Source of the DNA: Durusdinium trenchii
Lineage: Eukaryota; Sar; Dinophyceae; Suessiales; Symbiodiniaceae
Reading direction: 5' to 3'
Assembly: GCA_963970005.1 (NCBI GenBank)
Contig: CAXAMN010003058.1
Coordinates: 62,001-126,000, forward strand
Length of the DNA: 64,000 nt
Of this stretch, positions 41,128-53,847 are shown piece by piece. A model generated the notes under the pieces. It searched no databases, was not told where the DNA came from, and saw only the letters and a list, made by a program, of their open reading frames with translations. The first letter of the stretch is position 1. Each line of letters opens with the position of its first letter. Position numbers and translations under genes: made by a program.

Positions 41128-42134
41128 TTACTAGTTGCAAGGACACTATTAGTAGCTCCTGGCATTCCTACCAGTAACAAGAAGCTACTAGTAACAGTAA
41201 CAACGGGCATCGCCACTAGGAGCAAGGACACTATTAGTAGCTCCTGGCATTCCTACCAGTAACAAGAAGCTACTAGTAACAAAGGGCATCGCTACTAGGA
41301 GCAAGGACACCACTAGTAGCTCCTGGCATTCCTACCAGTAACAAGAAGCTACTAGTAACAAAGGGCATCGCTACTAGGAGCAAGGACACCACTAGTAGCT
41401 CCTGGCATTCCTACTAGTACCAAGAAGCTACTAGATGCTACTAGTAACAAAGGGCATCGCTACTAGGAGCAAGGACGCTATTAGTAGCTCCTGGCATTCC
41501 TACTAGTAACAAGAAGCTACTAGTAACAAAGGGCATCGCTACTAGGAGCAAGGACGCTATTAGTAGCTCCTGGCATTCCTACTAGTAACAAGAAGCTACT
41601 AGATGCTACTAGTAACAAAGGGCATCGCTACTAGGAGCAAGGATGCTATTAGTAGCTCCTGGCATTCCTACTAGTAACAAGAAGCTACTAGATGCTACTA
41701 GTAACAAAGGGTATCGCTACTAGGAGCAAGGATGCTATTAGTAGCTCCTGGCATTCCTACTAGTAACAAGAAGCTACTAGTAACAGTAACAACGGGCATC
41801 GCCACTAGGAGCAAGGACGCTATTAGTAGCCCCTGGCATTCCTACTGGTAACAAGAAGCTACTAGTAACAAAGGGCATCACTACTAGGAGCAAGGACGCT
41901 TTTAGTAGCTCCTGGCATTCCTACTGGTAACAAGAAGCTACTAGTAACAAAGGGCATCAGGAGCAAGGACGCTATTAGTAGCTCCTGGCATTCCTACTAG
42001 TAACAAGAAGCTACTAGTAACCAAGGGCATCGCTACTAGAAGCAAGGACGCTATTAGTAACTCCTGGCATTCCTACTAGTAACAAGAAGCTACTAGTAAC
42101 AAAGGGCATTGCTACTAGGAGCAAGGACGCCCTT
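41128..42134 (+). repeat. 12-copy tandem array of a 78-90 bp unit (CTAGTAG family)
   Basis: About twelve copies of the pattern GCAAGGACRCTATTAGTAGC, then TCCTGGCATTCCTACTAGTA, then ACAAGAAGCTACTAG(ATGCTACTAG)TAACAAAGGGCATCGCTACTAGGA. Units differ by the optional ATGCTACTAG insert and by point changes. Sub-units are themselves short CTAGTAG inverted motifs, so each unit can fold. No coding sequence. Confidence 0.95.
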
Positions 42135-45100
42135 GCATTACCTGTTCACGATTCCACTACAGGAGTCATACTCCGCATACTGCCATAGATCTTGATCGTT
42201 ACATCCCAGAGAACTTGAAGAACATCCTACATAGCCTATACAATTGGATCGAAATGGTGATGCCAAAGCAATTTGATGACATGTGCCACTGGAAACACTG
42301 ATCGTGTACACTGGATTACACTGGTTGAATCTGGGACGCATGCCAACGAGATAGTGCAGAACGGCCTTGTATTTTCTTTGGGCATCCTGGCCATCTCTCC
42401 CTCGCTCTCCCGCCCGCCCTGGAGTTGTAAACGGGGTGCTACAGTTACAGCGAAAGCCAGGGAAAATTGAGGAAATGCCAAGGACACTGTCATAGACTTG
42501 AGGCAGCTGAAAAGTGCAGCTCAAGCCGGTCCTTCTTTCCATGCTGCACTTGCTCGCAGTATCTGCCACGAAAAGGTGGAAAGCACTCACAGAAACCTGC
42601 CGGGCCACGTTGATCTCAACATATCTGCAAAAGCTTGCTTGGGAGCATTGACTGCGCACATCCCCGTTTGCATTCATTCATGCTCACGCCACCCATCAGT
42701 GTGTTCTGGTGTGAGTCCAGAATGTAATTAGTAAACAAAATCAATTCCTGCCTAGGTCTGATAGGCATCGCCCTCGACCAGTGGACCTGGGCCCCCGCTT
42801 AAGCCGCTTATCACTATACGACGTTATGTGCATGTGTATATATATATATTGAACTACTTGTTATCTGATATGTATATATCATATATAATATATAAGAACC
42901 CTGGACAACACAAACAGCAGGAGTGCAAAAACACAGGTGCATTGGGTACGTTTTCATTTATATATATATATAACACCCTGTGATGTTCGCAACGCACTCG
43001 CGCCCGCTTTAGGAAGAAACCAAGCTACATTATGATCATCCCCGTATAGAGCACGGCCGGCGCATATCTTTTCCGAAGCACAGGTGCATCAAAGATGTAT
43101 GTAACTCACTGCCAGTGAAACAAAGACCGGAGCTCTCAGTTCGTCACGAAGTCCAAGAAGTCACTTCAGGAGATTCCATCAAGTGTGTAGCTCTCAAGCA
43201 ATAGCTTTCCAAAAGCAGTCTTGCACGGACTGTGCAAACAGAAACAAAATCACAAAGGAAAGTCTCTTAAAACACTTTCGACGACACCTTATTAGACCTG
43301 ACCCCTACAAGTATATACAACTGAGGATACACTTTTTTGCACATGTCTCCAAGAGACAGAACAACCCCCAAAGCATGGAAGGAGTCGGGCGCAAAGAAAG
43401 GCGTCGACTGGGTCAGGTTGTGTAAAACAACACAGTGGTACTGCAGTAGATCATGATTTCGAGAGAAAGGAAGGTGCCGTGCCGATTTCCCCTTATGTTC
43501 CGTTTCATCATGATGTTCGCACCGCATGGCATCTGGCAGCAGTCGCAACATGCATCACACAACTTACTTCACACTGGTATATACTTAAATCATCTTAAAT
43601 CACTCTTGCAGGCCAGCAGGACTCACCAAAAAAAAAATGCGCAAGGAAATGCATCGAAAATAGGGCTCGAGCTCCAGCATGTACGCCTTTCCGTGCTCTT
43701 CCAGCAAGTCCTGCAAGCACACTTGTTACTGTCATGATGATTCTCAGCCGTCAAGAACATTCCTGCTCCTAGAGTCAGCCAGCTCTGTCTTTTGGGTGTT
43801 TGGGGCATGGACATGTCGTTAAGATGGGCGACAGTCGCTCACCCGGCCTGTAATTCCCAGCTGCGCCAGGACTGGGGCAACGGTTTCTCTGCCTGAAAGA
43901 CGCAAGAATGTTCCGAAGGTCTTTTGGTTTACGGAGCCTTAAAGAGTGCTAGAGATAGAAGCAGCACCAACAAAACAAAAAAAAAAACACACTCAGCCCA
44001 CTCTGAATTGCAAACTGGAAGCAGGCTGAGTACTTAGTACTTCGAGTTCTTTTCAATTCTTTGGTCACGCCTCGCCTCTGATCCGGTGGTTTGGCACTCT
44101 ACAGCCCCATCCTCAATTGAAGCAGGCCAGGTCATGCCAAAGCCATATTCAAAGGGTTGCAAAAAAAAAACACATACGAGAATGTCGTTTTGCAGCATGA
44201 ACGTGAAGAAGTCTCACCCAACAAACATGTCTGAGGTGGCTGGCAGCCAGTGGCAAATGATTCGCCTTGATAAAGCCACACAAATGTTCCCGCTGCACAG
44301 CCTGACGCATTGTCACCACGCTTACCAGCTGAAGAGAACGATGGTCGGAGCAACAAGGGAGAAAGTGCATTGCACACAACATACATTGGTTCAAATGCCA
44401 GTATATGCACGATGTTAAAAAATGTGTATACATATGTGTATATCTATATATTCAGTGTTTAAAAAATTTGTTATATACATGTGTGTGTGTGCATTCTCCG
44501 TGGGTTCAATGGCAACTTGCGCCTTCCGGCTTGCGTTCTGGAGCGAGGCCAACATCTCCGCACCAGGCGCCTGTGTCGCTCAGCGTTTGACTGCGGAGCT
44601 GCCCCGTGGATTTCCATGGAAACCCGGCAAGTTTATGGCGATTGGACCGGTCTGCTCTCGATTCCTTTCACGAGCTTTTTCTCTACCTCGGCTGGCAGCC
44701 CAAAAATGGTGCTCAATACATGCTGCCCTCTCACTCTCTCTCTCTCTCTCCAAAAGAAGTTATATATATATATATATAAGTATATATATACACACTGAGA
44801 AGGAGGGGACGAAAGCCAGCTGCCGCCAAAGGATTGTCTCTTTTTCTGGTGGGCGTCTATCTATCTATCTGGCGGGCGTCTATAGACATATAGGTTGTGG
44901 ACTCAGCATCTGCTCAAGGACTCTGGGTGAAAGTTGTAGGTGAAATCCGCGCTGGTCATGCACCGGCAAACCGGAAAGACATTCGGTGCGTGTGGGCGCC
45001 GCGAGCAGCATCCACTCGACCGAGGGCATGGTGCAAGTAGAGTATATACTCGGGGGCAGGAGCCCTATGCGGATAGGTAGTCAACCTCGCAGGCACCCCC

Positions 45101-45970
45101 ACCGAAACTCAATCCAAGTTCATGGACTTGAACTCATGTCGCTTTCTGTCCTCTATGGCCTCTATGGATTTGGCGGGTTGCGGTTGTCCTGGAAACTCGT
45201 ATCCTACCTGCGGCTGCGAACTGCTCTGTACGTGGATCTCTCGGGTCCTCTATGCCCATTGCCCAAATACAGTAGCCTCCAAAGCCCTTCATGATGCTAA
45301 TGATGCACTACTCGGCGTCCATTGCATCACTCGCATCACCAAACCCAATTTTCACTGCTTTTCGGACCCTCGCACCCCCACACCCCCCTTAACTCACTTC
45401 GTTCGCCCTAAAGCTCAAGCCTTGCCTATCGGCTGGCTTTCGTAATATACACTTGGTTTACCATGGTTTACCGCCGCTCTTCAGTTGGAGGTGAACAATC
45501 CTATGTCTATCATAGCCTTAGAGTCATAGAGGTGCTTAGAGCTCTTAGAGGGTCCTCTCAGCTCCGAGGGTTGGCCCGTGGCCGCACCTGCTCCAGCCCA
45601 AACAAGCTGGCAGCCGCTGGCGAGCAGTGCCAGCCTGAAGATCAAGGATTCGCTCGAATTGGTCATGTGCGCCACGCATCTCGACTAGCAGTATCCAAAG
45701 GTATTCAAAAGATGCCCCAAACAGCTCCTAGGTCCTAGGTCTGCTGTCTTGACCAAGCTCCTGTAGGAAATATATAACCGGAGTGATTTTGGCCTCGTAT
45801 CCAGTGGTCATACAAGGTCACTTCTCCTGGCCTGAAGCGAACGGCTTTGCGACAGAACAGATACGAATCAGCACTCAAACCAAACCTTGACACCTCAACC
45901 AGCTTTCAGCAAGGGTTGCAGGGTTGCATCAAGAGTCTCAGCTCCGATCTCAGGATTCACCACACCTGAG
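42135..45970. other. gene-poor stretch with microsatellites
   Basis: The minus-strand frame 42138-42677 (179 codons) has no domain and is near the length expected by chance. Other contents are (TA)n at 42837-42850 and 42958-42973, (CT)n followed by (TA)n at 44728-44790, and a TATC run at 44868-44876. A plus-strand frame around 45530-45693 (AQTSWQPLASSASLKIKDSL) reads like an exon and may belong to the gene that follows, but the join is unresolved. Confidence 0.45.
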
Positions 45971-46950
45971 CCAACGGCTCTTTAAGTTATGAAACGGTGG
46001 CTATCTCTTGCCGAAAAAAGTGTTCTCTGATGATCTGGGAGCTACCTGAAGATGAAGCTGATGACGAAGCCCGACGAAGCAAAGGTGCAACCTAAGCAAT
46101 GGAAACACTGCTCACCCTTATTGATAGTTTTGATATGTTTTGATCTTTTGACCTTTTCAGCCGTCCTCCCTGACCTCGCTCCACTGATTTAAGATATCAT
46201 CGGATTGGCTGCACGTGCAACCAGCCCGCATATGCAGAGTCTAAACAGCATGCTCGTGGTCTTGGAGTAGTGCTCGAACTCGAACCAGGGCATTGTTTCA
46301 GTCTGCTTTATATATTGTCATCTGCCGGGTGGTGTGTTGCATGCTGCCTGTGTTGCTTAAAGGCTGCCAAAAGGTTGTTGAATGCAGGGCAACAGCTGCC
46401 GTAGGATCAGTGAATGTGGTCTGAATATGAGAAATCTCCTTTGAGGCCCTCGCTGCTGGCCAAACGACCTTCAGTACCTTGGCATGAACACAATGCCGTC
46501 AAGGCTGGGAAGGAAATAACTATTACTATAGCGACCAATTCTACATAACTTCAAGTTACAAGTAAGTTCGGGCCATGGGTGTTCAAAGGTGCTGCATGTG
46601 GTCTGTTATGGTCTTGCACTCACAGGTTCGACTCAAACAGCCATGTTTCTGAGTACTGAGGTTCCAGCAAACACGGCGAAGGTATGTCTCAGCTGAACCA
46701 CATGCATCAAACAAACGCCAACAATCCCGGAATCAAGGAGCACGTTCTAATTCAAGTATACGGGATCTTCTCAGCAATCCCATCTGCGGATTCAGTTTTT
46801 TCCTGCTACAGCTTGCTTCAAATAAGCTATGGGTCTGCATGACCAGCTTGTAGGAAAAAGGTCCACATTGAAGCCCAGCTGCTCCAAATGCAGCAAGGTG
46901 TAGCCCTGCCTCAAAAAGTTGCAGAAGTCAATGATCAGCTAGTGACCTAG
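45971..46950 (+). CDS. uncharacterised small protein, C-terminal three exons
   Basis: Exons 45971-46084, 46626-46681 and 46861-46950 join in phase and end at TAG (46948-46950). Both introns are GT-AG, with donors GTGCAA and GTATGT and AAGG(T)-type repeats at both ends of each. Residues include VAISCRKKCSLMIWELPEDE, an acidic/Arg stretch, TAMFLSTEVPANTAKVHIEA and a Gln-rich helical C-terminus (LLQMQQGVALPQKVAEV). The family is not recognised. The start and any earlier exons are unknown; the first listed exon boundary is approximate. Confidence 0.45.
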
Positions 46951-49900
46951 GCAAAGCTGAGCCAAGCTGCTCCTCCATGATGGCAGAGGCACTGGACAAG
47001 GAGCATTGTGCCAGCCACCAAATTGCCTACTGGGCTAAATTCATACAGGAACATCTACTCAAAAAGCCTATTGGAATCGAACACGAAGTCTGCAACATCT
47101 TTTTGTCTCCCGCCTCCCCATCAGTCTCCACCTCAAAGTGCAAATAGGATGCAGCCAGCTATCAGCAGACACATAGTGCAAATTCAAGAAGTCAATCTCT
47201 TGTTCCTTATGTCGGCCCTTTGTTCTTCTAACCAAGTCGACCCGGACCAGGCACTAAGCCCCATGGCTGCCCACAGGTCACCATCGTTATTGCCTCGAAG
47301 CCACTCAAGTCTGGGCTAGCCACTCAAGTCTGGGCTAAGGTGGCCAAGGGCTTGACACAAAACAACCAACGCCAAAAACATGTGTACTGTATATAGTCGG
47401 TTTACGGGAGAAAAACGTATACCAACATCATCAAAAAATATGAAAGGACAAAGGATGTCTTGAGCATCCGACTCGCTTTGGCCTGCACTGCCTGTCGCAA
47501 GAATTGTGGTGTCAAGCTAGGACACCACAAGCATATCACGTAAGTTTCACTTGAGCCGCTTTGAATTCCAGCTCTTTAGCGAGGTCTCTCAAGCCAGGGC
47601 ACAGTCACGACTATGGATCTTGGACGCATATGTCTCAACTGTGGAAACTAAAGGAGAGTCAAGAACACTTGATTGCAGTTGGTTTGCTCTCCCTGCCCTA
47701 TGCGCCCATGTATGTATGTATACATGCATGCATGCATGCAGGCAGACAGGCAGGCAGGTAGGTAGGTACGGACGTACGTACGGACCGTATTGCGAAATGA
47801 CAATTCTGATGAACAAAATGACTTGGATGAAGGTAATTAGTTTGGGGAGGATTTGTTCAACGTTTTCAATTATTCAATGGTGTAATTACATTGGGGAGCA
47901 ATTCTCCTGTGCACTTCCCAGTGGAATTGACACATCTGCCCCCCAAATATCGAGGTTTTGGAAGCTTTTAATCAATAGTTTTTAGGGTTATGTAATCCAG
48001 TGTTTGCTTGGGACCGGTTGCCACACAAGCTCCTTTCCATTCTTCTTCCAGGCTCTGTGTGCGAGCAACATATCGAGCAACAATGCTTTCAAAGCTGAGT
48101 AGCACTCTTTTGGGGTCGCAGGCGTCAACCTGTTCCGAACATCAACCGGCTTTGGCGTGGACTGGACAAGAGCACCACAAGCTATTGTTCATGGAATCCG
48201 TAGACAACACACGCAGATCACCCGTTCTCTAACAACAGAAAGCATCATATAGATACCGAGCATCTATTACCCATGCCCACCCCACCCCCCACCCCGTACA
48301 AACCATTGCATCAGCTACACTTTCTTCATACATCGTACAACGATGTCTTCCAGTTACATAGACATGACGAACACAACCCATCTTCTAAAAACAGAAGACG
48401 TTACATACCCACCATTGTGAGCCTTCCAAATACGTCGCAGAAAATTGTTGTGGCAATGTCCAAACAAGGCACAAAACACCACGGCCCGTTATGGGCGGTG
48501 GTCCAACTACGTACGTATGTAACTATGAATGAATGAATAAGTGACGAATGACGAATGAACTAATGAATGAATGTACTGTATATATATATATAACGAGATA
48601 TATAACTATATATATATATATGTTGGGGTCGTGGTGAGTGTGTAACCCTTGGAGTCACAGGATCCTTTTGGATTTGTAGTTTTGAAAGATAAGCAGTGGG
48701 CACTGAGACTGATTTCCTATCCGTGCCAACGAAGCTACGGAAATCAGTTGGAAGAGAGTTGGGACGCCAACTCTTGTACCTGCCTTTTGATTTGATTGTG
48801 ATGTTGAGCAACTATCTTCTCTTCTAGCTGACCAGGCTGGTTAGGTTGCTCTCAGGTCGGCAGATGTGCACATACGCCATCATCTTGTCGCCGCTTTTGG
48901 GTTCTCGCTATTCGTGTTTTGGGCTTTGGAGACCTTGATCTTACCTGGACCCTTAGGCGGTTTACCTAGGCCGGCGAGTGGCAAACCGCAATCAAGTCTG
49001 TACGCATTTCTATAAGTGTGTGACCTTGTCATGTCAGAAAGCTACCAATGCTCTTGGAGCAGCATTCGCTCCTAGCACAGCGATATGCTGTAGCAATACA
49101 CAAACTCACAGTGGCCCTTCGCAAAAGGCAAGTGTGAACAAATCGTTTTTTTCTAGCAGAGCGTCTAGCTGTAAAAACCTCTCCACAGTCTCAGAGTTGC
49201 AAGTCCTCAGCCCTCACCTTGAGCCACTGTGAATGCCACGCAGTGAAGTTGGGCACTACTTCCCATGGCGGTGCCTTCGCAAGGCATTGGAAAATTGCTT
49301 TGACCCTTGTCGGCCGGTAGTCGCATTTCTCCATGCATGGACATCTGTTCAAGCTCGTAAAGATTGTACAGCAAGCATGGATATGTCTCTCCCCTACGCA
49401 AGCACATGCAAATACGTTTATTTACCACTGCATTTATATACTATCTGCATGGTGGAGGTACGCTCACCCTATGCAAAGAAGGTCATCAACGAGCATGCAG
49501 GCAAACACGGGAAAACCTGTTCGCAAAGTTGAGACTCAGAGCCCGGCAATCAATGGATTTACTGGAACCCAAATCCTCAGAACTCACTGTTTGTTGGATC
49601 CTGGACCCTGGCTTTCGCAACAAAAGCCGAGTTCCCTGAGGGCAGGTCAGTTTGGGCGTCAGCTGTGGAGCTGCTTCGCCGCTTGAAGCACCCTGAGTGA
49701 AGTCCGGGTGTTTGGGGCCCGCACGGCTGGAAGTGCCACCCAGGCGAAGACAACAAAAGAGAATGAGTCAGCCTGGTCTATCATTACTTCCCCATGCCAT
49801 CACGACTCTCATCCTTAAATCACCTAGCAGCAAACAGGCACACAAAGGCCACTGCATAGGCATAGACACACAGATTCAACCTCTGTGGCACCCCACAGAA

Positions 49901-50067
49901 CAGAGAAAAATATATAAGATATAGAGACATATTATAGAGGCACACTATGACACAGCACAGCACCATGAATTTTCAGCGCTTCGCCGCTGTCTTTCCAGCG
50001 TATGTCGACCCATTTACTGTAGCCCGATCTGGTCCATGCTGACATGAGGGCCAATGGACGCAGGGCT
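46951..50067. other. gene-poor stretch with microsatellites
   Basis: No supportable gene. It has a compound tetranucleotide repeat at 47709-47786, (TA)n at 48578-48622 and short AATGAATG runs at 48525-48575. Frames of up to 144 codons overlap these repeats. Confidence 0.5.
47709..47786 (+). repeat. compound tetranucleotide microsatellite
   Basis: The repeat drifts stepwise: TATG, CATG, CAGG/CAGA, TAGG, then TACG/GACG units, each differing from the previous by one base. Confidence 0.85.
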
Positions 50068-53000
50068 CTAGCCAGCCCCGGGCTTTGTCACAATCTTGCA
50101 CTTGTTGCAAGCTAGCCTGCTGGCATAGTTGTGATTGCTGCAGGATGGACAAACCCAATCGCCTTCCCGAAACTCTTGTGTGCCAGGCATGGACGTCGCC
50201 TGTGGAGCCCGAGGACTCATAAGTTGTTTGTTATTTTCGGCTGCAAGCCCACCTTGGATGCGCAAAAGGTCAAACAACCTTCTCGACATGGTTCAGACTG
50301 GGTGACCCAAACCCGCTGACCCCATGTTTGACTCAATTGAGCGAGAGGCGGGGAAACTAGTATGGAAATCTACCTTAACAATGAAAAGAGTTGATGCTCA
50401 GTCAGGCTCAGTCAGTTAGGGATTCTCACACACACACACACACAGCACTTTGAGTTTTGACCCCACTCATTTGTGCATTGAATCTGAGCCTCAAGCAATC
50501 CGGCTCCAGCAATCCTTGCTATCCCTCTGCACCATGACTACTACAATTTGGTGCAGTCAAGCCACACTTGTTACAATTGACCTTGTCGGCATAATTGTGA
50601 TTTGCGCAGGACATACAAATCCAGTCCCCTTCCCGCAATCCAGCATCAGAGATTCGGGTGCCTTTTGGGATGCCACACCTGTTGCAATTTGTTCGGATCG
50701 CATAATTGTAATTGGAGCATGCAGGGCATAGCCACCCACCTGCAGCCTTTGATGACGCTTGGGTAGCTGGAAGGAGGGATTGCATGGCTGACCAAGGTGA
50801 AGGCACCGCTGCTATCAATCCAGGCATTCCAAGCTGGGCTCCCATCATCGACGCTCCCATGGCTCCAGGCACTGCTCCAACCATGGGTGCCATGCCCTGA
50901 TGTTGGAGCTTGCCTGCAACCATCTTCAACCATCCTAAAGCTATTTTGATGTTTATATATGTGTTTCTTACATGTCACAGCCCGCGCATGAATCTACCGC
51001 TGTTCTCTGTCCATACAAAAGCTAGATTGTTCGCCTATCGGAAATCAGTGGCCCTGATTAGCTGACAACTACAAATGCATTAAAAAGAAAAAACTAAAGA
51101 CATGCTGCTTTTATGGATGTTCAATGACAGATATAATATTGTATATTCAAACATGTTAAAGAACTACTTTTGCGATTTTGGATCGCAAACCAAAAAACAT
51201 GCGTCATCACGTCTACGCATTTCATGTTTCCCTATATGGTACTATATGGTGATTTTCCTGAATTCCCTGTTTAAATTCCTCACTACTGAGCCTTTAATAT
51301 CCTTTTTGATCTCTAATGATTATAACGATTCCCTTTTCAATCCTATTCCAATGATTTCCCTTTACTTTCTTTTTGATTGCATCTGATTTGCTGTTAAATT
51401 CCGTTTTTTGTTCCTCTTGATGTCCTATTTTAGTTCTTATTATCGTATCCGTATCCTATCAAAGGAGTTGGCCCCGTACACTTGAAATCTTGACTTGAAT
51501 AATGAGGCCCTCTATATACAGCTAAATACATTATTGTCTCCCCCCTTTTTGCTTTAACAATACAGTAACACCCCCTGGATTAATGTCTATGTTGTTCTAT
51601 TGTTCAATGTGATATTGATATTGTCCCTCAAATAAATATTGTCCGCACTTTGCTCTCGGATGATTTTTAACAAATGCGTTCGCTGCAATTGTCTATGCTT
51701 TTCCTGTTTTATTACCTTTTTTGTGACTTCCCTGTTTGAAAATTCCTTGTTTGATTACCTATTGAATTCCTTTTGGTTCTTCTTGATTCCCTTTGAAATT
51801 GTTTTGACTTCTGTTGATTACCTCTTAACTTCTTTGGATATGTTCTTGTTTTTGCAATCCCTTTTTCAATGTTCTCAAATTATTCCACAGCGGGGTTAGC
51901 CCAGTAATTACACTAGAAATATTGAATAATATGACCCCCTACAATAATGTCTGCCCTGTTTGGCTCTAGTAATAACATCCACCGCAATCACGTCTACCTT
52001 TTTCATGTTTCATTATCTTTACGTCCTTGTTAAGTTCCTTGTAGTTGTTTTTGATTACCTATTGTGTTTGTTGATATCCGTTGATATATGCCTTTTAAGC
52101 TCTACAGTTAATTTCCTTTTAACTCCCTTACATCTGATCAAAGTATTGCAGAAAAAAAACATGCCACAAAGGGGGTAGCCCAGTACAGAAAAGCAGCTGA
52201 CAAGCAGGCAAAGGTAGAAGAGCTGAAAAGTAGGAAAAGGTAGAAGAGCGGAAAAGCATGAAAAGGCAGATCATGGCGGGTGAGCATATATATATATATA
52301 GATATATACAGTATATATTTTGCATATATATATATATAGCAGATGCATTTATAGAGAAATCAGAGAGAGAGAGAGACGAGACGAGAGAGATTGTTTTCGG
52401 GGGGGCGGGGGCGGGGGGATCTTTTGTTTGACATGTTGTGTACATCCAAATGACCCGCTTGGGGCCAAGCATGGGCCAAACACAAAATCTTGGTGACGGA
52501 AAGACTGGCGCAGTTGACCAACAGCCAAAGCCTGTTGGAACATTTGTTGCTGGTAGGTGCGATTGAAGGTGGATGAGAAATTTGATTATCTCTATCAGTA
52601 TCATGACCAAACTGTACTGAACCACAAACAAGCACTCGGATTCCCAGGCGTGGTGCTTCCATCTCCATATGGCGTAGCTGCAGTGAATCTGGTCATATTA
52701 CCACGACGGGGCATGGCGCCATAGCCAGCTCCAGCGGCAACGGCTTCCTTCGGCTCTCCGCAGCGATTGCACGCCTTTTTGTCCTCGGAAGTGGGCTCGT
52801 AGACTTAACAAAACACGACTTGAAACTTGAAATGACCGCCAACAGTCATCAGGCCAGGTTTTTGTCCGGAGCTGGTGGCCAGTTGGCAGTCTGTTCGTAG
52901 GGAAGAATGGGATCCGATGAGACAGGTGAGTGGACTTGAGACAGACCTTCGACCGCCAGCCACCCCGCACATGCATACAACCTTTGGAGAAGGAATATTT

Positions 53001-53555
53001 ACCGCCAAAGTTTATGCGCTGCTACTCACCTACTAAAACTGCAAGTGCAAACAAGGATCTGCATAGTTGTGATTGCCACATGAAGGACACATCCAGTCTC
53101 CGGGCCTCATATCTACTGGCACTTTCCGCTGCGGCGGATTGCCATTGAAGCTCACAGGTTTGGCCAGGGCACACCTGCAGGGAAGTCTTGCACAAGACAA
53201 TGACCTCAACCCGCCAAAACAACTTGAGCAATATCGAGGCCAGTGTCACGATTGGCATGCTATATCCGGAATTTGGTGCAAATTCCTCCACGAACCCACC
53301 GTCCGCCATCGAGTCTGTTCTGCACAATCCCGGACACCCAACGAACGCAACTTGTCTCACCAAACATGTCCCTTGCCACACCTGTTGCAGGCAATCCTTG
53401 CGTGTGACAACACATCGAACCACAAAAAGTAGCTGAGCATGTTGCATCTACACAGTCTGCCAACACTTTACACTTCCGAGTATCTTGTCCGCATAGTTGT
53501 GGTTGTTGCAGGAGGGGCATATCCAGTCTCCCGGCCGTATGTCCGCTTGCACCAT
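50068..53555 (-). CDS. protein with five RanBP2-type zinc fingers
   Basis: Six exons (minus): 53555-53485 (starts ATG), 53396-53382 (a 15-nt microexon), 53174-53060, 52783-52702, 50934-50533 and 50252-50068 (stop). Phases agree and give 289 residues. Each finger is W-x-C-x2-C-x10-C-x2-C with the NHNYA core. The cysteines are 13/16/27/30, 58/61/72/75, 164/167/178/181, 201/204/215/218 and 263/266/277/280. A Met/Gly/Ala/Pro-rich linker separates fingers 2 and 3. This finger class binds single-stranded RNA or ubiquitin; the NHNY type suggests RNA binding, as in ZRANB2-like splicing factors (inferred). Introns 1 and 3 have GA donors; introns 2, 4 and 5 have GT. The frame is open upstream of the chosen ATG, so an additional 5' exon is possible. 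Glutamine-rich frames at 52450-52560 were not needed. Confidence 0.8.
51100..52180 (+). repeat. T-rich degenerate repeat block inside intron 4 of the zinc-finger gene
   Basis: Strongly T/C-biased on the plus strand with recurring GATTNCCTTTT and TTCCTTTTGATT words. Larger similar modules recur: an ACGTCTACGC...TTTCATGTTTC module at about 51205, 51685 and 51985, and a GGGGTTAGCCCAGTA module at 51890 and 52170. On the transcribed (minus) strand it is A/G-rich. No coding. Confidence 0.6.
52285..52400 (+). repeat. (TA)n and (GA)n microsatellites with G-run
   Basis: Two TA/TATA tracts (52287-52337) are followed by GAGAGAGA runs and a run of G with single interruptions at 52399-52418. Confidence 0.85.
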
Positions 53556-53847
53556 GGCGCCGGACCGGCCGTCGGCCCAGGCAGCTGCAAAATCTGCCCC
53601 GGAGGCTGTGAAGAAGCTGAGATGCACAGCTTTTGCGCATGCGAGCTGTTATTTGTAGCAATGCATACCTCGAAGTGTCTGCTTATGTAGCTATTCAGAT
53701 TGGCAGTCATTTTCAACCGTCCATAATCATCCATAACAATTCGGTTGGAGGCCATAGCTATTAGGGTGGAGGTGGAGGCCATTGCTTCTAGGTTGATTTT
53801 CAACCTAATTAATCTTCAACAATTTTATCATATATGCTGCATGCTGG

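Noticed and set aside
42138-42677. A 179-codon minus-strand frame adjoining the tandem array.
   Set aside because: Its length is near the longest chance frame expected in a window this size, and it has no domain or splice support.
44422-44943. A 173-codon plus-strand frame.
   Set aside because: It runs through (CT)n and (TA)n microsatellites, giving Leu-Ser and Ile-Tyr repeats. It is a low-complexity artefact.
46621-46640. GGTTCGACTC resembling a tRNA T loop.
   Set aside because: The flanking bases do not pair as a T stem, and the site lies at the start of a phase-consistent exon.
52349-52543. A Gln-rich minus-strand frame as an additional exon of the zinc-finger gene.
   Set aside because: A stop lies just upstream, the only acceptor lacks support, and the flanking exons (52702 and 50934) already join in phase.
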